Shown here one piece after another: positions 59,026-64,000 of a stretch of DNA of 64,000 bases. This DNA comes from CAVQBJ01 sp963710725. GTDB taxonomy: Bacteria > Actinomycetota > Thermoleophilia > Solirubrobacterales > Solirubrobacteraceae. The stretch lies in assembly GCA_963710725.1 (NCBI GenBank), contig CAVQBJ010000005.1:1-64000 (forward strand), written 5' to 3'. A model generated the notes under the pieces. It had not been told where the DNA came from and searched no databases. It saw only the letters and a list, made by a program, of their open reading frames with translations. The first letter of the stretch is position 1. Each line of letters opens with the position of its first letter. The translations under genes and the position numbers were made by a program.

Positions 59026-59486
59026 TGCGCCCGATCAAGGTTTCGATCGAAGTTCCCCAAACGCGCGAAGACGTCTACGACTTCCTCGACGTGCTCGCCA
59101 ATCACGAACTCTTCACCGACCACATGATGCGCGACTGGCACCTCGAAGGCCCCGAACGAGGTGTCGGCGGGAAAGCGAGGCTCAACGCGGTTCTCGGCGG
59201 CCGCACCGACGCGCTCGAGATCGAGGTGATCGCAACCGAACCTCCGATCAAGAACGTCGAGCGCAACACCGGCGCCGGCGGGAGACGCGTCGCGACAGGC
59301 ACCTACACCCTCGACGGGCTCCCAAACGGCGGGACACGGATCAGCTTCGAATACGCCTGGCAGGAAGCCCCGCTCAGCGAACGTCTCGGCGCACCGATCG
59401 TCCGACGCGTCATGCGCCCCGCCCTCGAGCGCTCGATGCGACGTCTCGCCGAACAGCTCGAGAGCCGCCAGCCCATGAGCTGCTGA
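59025..59486 (+). CDS. SRPBCC-family (polyketide cyclase/START-like) protein
   Basis: A 153-residue protein with the helix-grip fold: IKVSIEVPQTREDVYDFLDV LANHELFTDHMM at the start, an internal TGTYTLDGLPNGGTRISFEYAWQEAP strand pair and a C-terminal long helix (RRVMRPALERSMRRLAEQLES). SRPBCC proteins bind or modify hydrophobic ligands. ATG 59025 is used; ATG 59016 is also in frame. It is divergent from and probably regulated by the TetR protein at 58418. Confidence 0.83.
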   Translation: MRPIKVSIEVPQTREDVYDFLDVLANHELFTDHMMRDWHLEGPERGVGGKARLNAVLGGRTDALEIEVIATEPPIKNVERNTGAGGRRVATGTYTLDGLPNGGTRISFEYAWQEAPLSERLGAPIVRRVMRPALERSMRRLAEQLESRQPMSC

Positions 59487-59587
59487 GCACCCAACGGGCA
59501 CTCACAGCCCGCCGGCACAGCCCGGATCTGCGCCACTAGGGACGCTCCGAACCGCCCTAGGCCAGGGCCGGGCACTCGGGTGATTTG

Positions 59588-61240
59588 TCAGATCCGAGCG
59601 TTCCGATCGACGTTCGGTGCGAGCCAGTGGGTGACCGTGGCGGGCCGGACTGGGTCGGTCATGGCGTTGATCTCGTCCAGGCGCTGCTGGTCACGGACGC
59701 TGACGCGTTCATGTTGGCGTAGGTGCTCCTCCCAGGAGCCGACGACGAACTGCTCGAGGACACGCCCGGGGTCGTTCGCGTCTCGCCACACGCACCAACG
59801 GATCGCACCGGTGCGGCGCCGGGCGTGGCGACCGGCATACAGTGCCTCGACGAGGTCTCGCTCGCGTCCCGGCTGGGGCCTGTACTCGACCGTTACCAGC
59901 ACCGGCCCGTCGGCCGCGGCAGCGCCAACGAGGTGTGGGGCCGGCCAGTCGCCGGCCGGCAACAGATCCTCAGGCGAGATTGCCCTGAACGGCAGCCACA
60001 CGCCAGCCAAGGTGACAAGGCCAAGCCCGCCGGCGGCGGTGAGGAGCGCTCCCGTCAGTCCGGCGCTCTCGGCGATCACACCGAACGTGGCGGCGCCGAT
60101 CGCGCCGCCACCCTGAAAGATCACCAGGTAGTAGGACATGCCGCGTGCCTTGGCCCAGCCGGGCAGCGTCGACTGATACTGGGAGTTCAGCGTCGAGAGC
60201 GCGAGGATCCACGCGACGCCACCGACGACGAGCGCCAAGCCGGCGAGCGCGCTGACCCGCACATACGCCAGCGCCAGGATCACACCGGCGAAGACCAGCG
60301 TGCTCGCGGTCATCAACCCGGCTGCCGCCACACGCGCACGCAGTCGCGGAAGCGCCGCGGCGCCGGCGACCGCTCCGACGCCCACGCCACCGAGCAAGAG
60401 TCCGTAGCCGCCGGAGCCGAGATGCAGCCGCGTGCGCGCGATGACGGGCAGCAGCGCCCAGATCGAGTTGGCGAAGAACATGAACAGCCCCGCGCGCAGC
60501 AAGATGACCCGCAGCGCCGGGCTCCCGGCGACATACCGCGCTCCCGCGCGGATCGCCTCAACCACGTGCTCCGGAGCGACCGCACTCGCCGGACGGGCGC
60601 GCCCCCGCCAGCGCGTGACCGCGCCGATCACCGGCACAAAGCTCACGGCGTTGACCACGAACAGCGCTCCGGCGCTGGTCGCCGCATACAACGCACCGCC
60701 GATCGCAGGGCCGATCGCCCGGCTCAGGTTCTGGTTGACCGCGCCCAGGGCGATCGCCTGTGTGCGATCCACCGGCGCCACCAGCTCAGGCTGCAGCGTC
60801 TGCCACGTCGGCGATGTCAGCGTCTGCCCGACGCCGACAGCGAAGATCAGCGCCAGCAGCACCCACGGTGTCACTGCCCCGGCGAGCGCCAGCCCGGCCA
60901 GCACCGCGGCCGCGAGGAGCATGAACGACTGCGAGACGATCAGCAGCCGGCGACGATCGACGAGATCACCTAACGCCCCTGCCGGCACGGCGAGTAGGAC
61001 GACCGGCAAGCCCGCCGCGGTCTGAATCAACGCCACCAGCGTGGCCGACGTCGTCAGCGTCAGCATCAACTCCTGAGCGCCGACCGTCTGCATCCAACTG
61101 CCGACGTTGCTCACGAACTGAGCCGACGCCATCCTCGCGAAATCCGGGGAGCGAAACGGCGCCCACGGCGACGAGCGAGTCGTTGATCCCGCGTCGCCGT
61201 GCGCTGCGGAATCGTCGGCGGGCCCGTTCATCGCCCGCAT
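59588..61240 (-). CDS. MFS_3-family exporter with C-terminal ABM-like domain
   Basis: A 550-residue transporter of the MFS_3 (enterobactin-exporter-like, EntS) family. Twelve helices can be seen from FARMASAQFVSNVGSWMQTVG (helix 1) through AALPRLRARVAAAGLMTASTLVF. A soluble C-terminal part (about 435-550) begins VLVTVEYRPQPGRERDLVEAL and looks like a dimeric alpha/beta-barrel (ABM-like) domain, the normal layout in this family. Substrate not predictable. It is divergent from the amino-acid permease gene. Confidence 0.9.
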   Translation of the reverse strand: MRAMNGPADDSAAHGDAGSTTRSSPWAPFRSPDFARMASAQFVSNVGSWMQTVGAQELMLTLTTSATLVALIQTAAGLPVVLLAVPAGALGDLVDRRRLLIVSQSFMLLAAAVLAGLALAGAVTPWVLLALIFAVGVGQTLTSPTWQTLQPELVAPVDRTQAIALGAVNQNLSRAIGPAIGGALYAATSAGALFVVNAVSFVPVIGAVTRWRGRARPASAVAPEHVVEAIRAGARYVAGSPALRVILLRAGLFMFFANSIWALLPVIARTRLHLGSGGYGLLLGGVGVGAVAGAAALPRLRARVAAAGLMTASTLVFAGVILALAYVRVSALAGLALVVGGVAWILALSTLNSQYQSTLPGWAKARGMSYYLVIFQGGGAIGAATFGVIAESAGLTGALLTAAGGLGLVTLAGVWLPFRAISPEDLLPAGDWPAPHLVGAAAADGPVLVTVEYRPQPGRERDLVEALYAGRHARRRTGAIRWCVWRDANDPGRVLEQFVVGSWEEHLRQHERVSVRDQQRLDEINAMTDPVRPATVTHWLAPNVDRNARI

Positions 61241-61359
61241 TATCTCCTCGGCTGCGGGGCCCTACTCGGTTCCACGCCGAGGTTCGCCGACACGTGGCGG
61301 TCGGAGTGGCCAGAATGCGTCGCCGGAGCTGTGGTGCCGCTGACACGACCCCGAAACCG

Positions 61360-62826
61360 ATGACACCGACGCCCGGGCGGCCGGATCCGCCCCCTGCCAA
61401 GCGTCGGGCTCGTGCGCCGGCCGGGTCGAAGGCGACGCTCAGCTGGTTGGCGATGGCGTTGCTGACGCTCGGTTCGGTCGGGGATCTCGGCGCCGCGCCC
61501 GCGACGGCCGTCCTGGGTCTCGCCTCGGTCGTGGTCTACGTCCTGCCCGCGATCGTGTTCCTGCTGCCGGCGTCACTCGTGTCGGCCGAGCTCGCTTCCG
61601 GCTGGAAGGGCGGCGTCTACAACTGGGTGTCGGAGGGGATCTCTCCCAGGATGGGCTTCGTCGCCATTTGGTGTCAGTTCGCCCAGACGACCTTCTACTA
61701 CCCGGCCGTCCTCGCCTACATCGCGAGCACGCTTGCCTACGTGTTCGCGCCCAGCCTGGCCAGCAGCGGCCTCTACACGTCCGTGGTGATCATCGTCTTG
61801 TTCTGGGCGGCGGTGCTCGTGTCCGCCAGAGGGCTACTCGCCACCGGTCGGCTGGCGTCCTACGGGATCCTCATCGGGACGCTGATCCCGGGCCTGCTTC
61901 TCGTCCTCCTGGCCGCGATCTACCTGCTGCAGGGCAACGCCTCGGCGGCGCCGCTGAACGCCCACCACCTGCTCCCGGCCTGGAACGGACTGACGAGCAT
62001 CGTGCTCATCGTCAACGCCTTCTTCACCTACGCCGGGGTTGAGGTCAACGCCGTCCATGTCGACGAGCTGCGCGACGCCCCGCGCGAGTTCCCCAAAGCG
62101 ACTCTCGTGGCCGTGATACTGATCCTGCTCGTCTTCATCTTCCCGACGCTCGCGATCTCGATCGCGGTCCCGTCTGCGCATATCAGCTTCACGGCGGGTG
62201 TCATGCAGGCGTTCAAGGGCCTGCTCGATCACTTCGGTCTGGGCGTGCTGACGCCGATCATCGCCGTCGGGCTGGTGGTCGCCTCTCTCAGTGGCCTGCT
62301 TGACTGGCTCACCGGTCCCTCGACCGGCTTGTTGGAGATCGCTCGGGAGCGCGGCTACCTGCCGCGGTACTTCCAGGAGCTCAACTCGAGCGGCGTCCAA
62401 CTCCGCATACTCGTCGCCCAGGGAAGCGTCATCACGCTGATCGGACTGCTGTATGCAGTGGTGCCGGCGGTTTCACGCGCGTACTGGGTCTTCGCCGCGC
62501 TGGCGACAGAGGTCTACCTGATCATGTACGTGCTGATGTTCGTCGCGGCGATCAATCTACGCCGGCGACAGCCCGAGCACGAGCGTGGCTACCGGGCACC
62601 CGCGCTCGTGACGATCTGCGTCGTCGGGACGGTCGCCTCCGCGGCCGCCTGCGTGGTCGGCCTGTTGCCGCCGAGCCAGCTCGGACACATGAGCACACCG
62701 CTATACCTCCTGTCGCTGCTCGCGGCAACGCTCCTGGTCGGCGTCCTCCCGCCGCTCCTGCTCCTCAAGCTGCGGCGGGCCGACTGGAAGATCGCAACCC
62801 GCCCACCGCACCTACCGTCGGACTAG
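61360..62826 (+). CDS. APC-superfamily amino-acid permease (GadC/AGC-like)
   Basis: A 488-residue permease with a basic N-terminal tail and twelve hydrophobic helices. The first (ALLTLGSVGDLGAAPATAVLGLASVVVYVLP), the strongly conserved GWKGGVYNWVSEGISPRMGF and NAFFTYAGVEVNAVHVDELR are typical of the glutamate:GABA antiporter branch. It exchanges or imports amino acids. Start ATG 61360 is chosen; ATG 61315 is possible. No decarboxylase is encoded nearby, so a GABA role is unproven. Confidence 0.88.
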   Translation: MTPTPGRPDPPPAKRRARAPAGSKATLSWLAMALLTLGSVGDLGAAPATAVLGLASVVVYVLPAIVFLLPASLVSAELASGWKGGVYNWVSEGISPRMGFVAIWCQFAQTTFYYPAVLAYIASTLAYVFAPSLASSGLYTSVVIIVLFWAAVLVSARGLLATGRLASYGILIGTLIPGLLLVLLAAIYLLQGNASAAPLNAHHLLPAWNGLTSIVLIVNAFFTYAGVEVNAVHVDELRDAPREFPKATLVAVILILLVFIFPTLAISIAVPSAHISFTAGVMQAFKGLLDHFGLGVLTPIIAVGLVVASLSGLLDWLTGPSTGLLEIARERGYLPRYFQELNSSGVQLRILVAQGSVITLIGLLYAVVPAVSRAYWVFAALATEVYLIMYVLMFVAAINLRRRQPEHERGYRAPALVTICVVGTVASAAACVVGLLPPSQLGHMSTPLYLLSLLAATLLVGVLPPLLLLKLRRADWKIATRPPHLPSD

Positions 62827-62850
62827 CAGCCCCCCCACCGGGCGAGGCGG

Positions 62851-64000
62851 CTATGGCGAGAGGTAGCCGACCACGCCGACGCGCGCCCCCGGGCAGGCGA
62901 CTGTGTCGGCGCATTGAAACGCCGCCCAGGGGTCGCCATCGGGGGCGAACGTATCGGTCGCAAAGAACAGCCGGTTGCCAAAGGTCGTCGAGTTGGCGCT
63001 GTTGATGAGTGGGGCGCTCGGATCGTTCAACGACGCCGCCCACCAGAGCGGGCTCGGGGCAAGAGCTTGGTCGGTCTCGGACAACCACCCATCCAGCAGC
63101 GAACTGCCGTCGGTGTTGGCGAGATAGGAGATGGCTATCCGGCCCACGCCGGAGGCGCTGATCGAGATCGTCTGCGCATCCTGCAGGCCGGGGGGACCGA
63201 CGGCGACGGGCGCAGACCAGCTCGCGCCGCGATCGCGAGAGATCGAGAGCATCGGCTCCCCCGAACCGAGGATCCCGTCGGCTGATGCGTTACCGGACCC
63301 GGCGATCCAAGCGACGTAGACGTTCCCGGCAGCATCGACGGCGACGGAGGTCGTGTAGAGATCCTGCACGTTGCTCGTGGCGACGGGAACGAGGTGCCAA
63401 CTGGCACCCTCGTCACCGCTGATGGCGACCGAGACCTCGCCGCACTGATAGACGGGGAAGTACAGGTCACCATCCGTGCCGACAACGCCCGGTCGCGCTG
63501 CGTGTTCGGTCGCGCAGCCCGACTCTGGCCACGGGTCGGGAAAGCCCCCGACGAACGAGAAGCTGCTCCCCCCGTCAAGCGAGCGGTAGCACCACAGGTT
63601 GCTGAGCGAGAAGTCGGTGAGGTTGCCGCAGTAGTAGACGACGTGCGGGTAGCCGGCGGGTTGTGCGCCGCCGATGGGGGCCGGCCCCTCGAGCACCCGC
63701 TCGGAGCCCATCGCCGGACAGCCGACCTCCGAGTTCGTGCGCCAGGTCGTCCCGCCATCATCGCTCCAAGACAGGTCCCCACCGCACAGATCCCAGAGCG
63801 CCGAGGCAAACCAGATGCGATGCGTGACCGGGTCGACGTTCATCCACGGGGGCACGAACAGCAAGTGGCTCGTGCCCGCCGGTGCGAGCCTCTGCCAGCT
63901 CGACCCGCCGTCGTCGGAAGCGCCGACGAGCGCCGGCCCGAGAAGGTCCAACGGCGCGGGATAGGTGTTCGCCACAAGCGGCGCGTAGAGAACCCGCCCC
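62851..64000 (-). CDS. Secreted BNR/sialidase-like beta-propeller protein, 5' end beyond window
   Basis: The frame is open from the TAA/TAG at 62851 to the window edge; the part seen is about 383 residues (the last internal in-frame GTG is at 63975 but RVLYAPLVANTYPAP continues upstream). It has repeated BNR-type blades: SDDGGSSWQRLAP, SDDGGTTWRTNS, SLDGGSSFSFVGG, SGDEGASWHLVP and SRDRGASWSAPVAVG. Eight cysteines suggest an extracytoplasmic location. It is probably a sialidase-fold binding or glycosidase protein. Catalytic residues cannot be checked without the N-terminus. Confidence 0.82.
   Translation of the reverse strand, partial: GRVLYAPLVANTYPAPLDLLGPALVGASDDGGSSWQRLAPAGTSHLLFVPPWMNVDPVTHRIWFASALWDLCGGDLSWSDDGGTTWRTNSEVGCPAMGSERVLEGPAPIGGAQPAGYPHVVYYCGNLTDFSLSNLWCYRSLDGGSSFSFVGGFPDPWPESGCATEHAARPGVVGTDGDLYFPVYQCGEVSVAISGDEGASWHLVPVATSNVQDLYTTSVAVDAAGNVYVAWIAGSGNASADGILGSGEPMLSISRDRGASWSAPVAVGPPGLQDAQTISISASGVGRIAISYLANTDGSSLLDGWLSETDQALAPSPLWWAASLNDPSAPLINSANSTTFGNRLFFATDTFAPDGDPWAAFQCADTVACPGARVGVVGYLSP

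Overview
This 64 kb window comes from a GC-rich actinobacterium. My best guess is Thermoleophilia, order Solirubrobacterales, but this is inferred from protein style and not from a marker gene. The signs are long secreted proteins with beta-helix, IPT and NHL repeats and basic C-terminal tails, an ECF42-type sigma factor, LAL-type LuxR regulators, a deazaflavin-dependent (F420) oxidoreductase and many TetR regulators. Many genes start with GTG or TTG. No rRNA, complete tRNA, CRISPR array or replication origin is visible.

Positions 1-48,566 look like a stack of acquired DNA on a tRNA-Gly(GCC) gene. The 3' half of that tRNA, from the anticodon to the 3' end, occurs at 1-44 (cut by the window edge), at 41,502-41,554 (with a 9-nt insertion) and at 48,523-48,566 (identical over 44 nt). 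A related post-tRNA terminator unit without the tRNA part lies at 12,276-12,400. The 7 kb between the last two copies holds a single gene, a 2267-residue secreted NHL/IPT protein. The larger interval holds a tyrosine recombinase (35.1 kb), four toxin-antitoxin modules, six alpha/beta-hydrolases, several TetR-plus-target pairs and at least seven broken genes.

Region by region: 0.2-6.0 kb has a SHOCT membrane protein, a LAL LuxR regulator and a two-component group (NarL-type regulator, REC-only protein, PAS histidine kinase). 6.1-11.4 kb has an SDR divergent from a hydrolase operon that contains a broken carbonic anhydrase. 11.6-18.2 kb has MazEF, a TetR-controlled SMP-30/reductase pair, a hydrolase, a PIN/AbrB module and two small secreted proteins. 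18.7-22.1 kb has a GGDEF/degenerate HD-GYP protein and a hydrolase/TetR pair. 22.5-27.1 kb is an ECF42 locus (DGPF protein, sigma factor, MFS exporter, ABM protein, reductase); the same promoter-like motif stands before the sigma operon and before the exporter. 28.3-30.9 kb is a glycine-rich beta-helix protein. 31.0-32.1 kb is full of gene remnants. 32.4-41.4 kb has cupin/TetR, NTF2-like protein, PIN toxin, recombinase, TetR/P450, F420 oxidoreductase, VOC protein and VapBC.

After the last tRNA repeat the content changes to metal homeostasis. It has a zinc-type ABC importer with a Fur-family regulator (48.7-52.7 kb), a cation efflux protein with an ArsR regulator (53.5-54.5 kb) and a DtxR/MntR regulator with an Nramp importer (54.7-56.7 kb). 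The last part (56.9-64 kb) holds a DUF998 protein, a lactonase-like metallo-hydrolase, a TetR/SRPBCC pair sharing one operator, an MFS exporter, an amino-acid permease and a BNR-repeat secreted protein that runs off the window.
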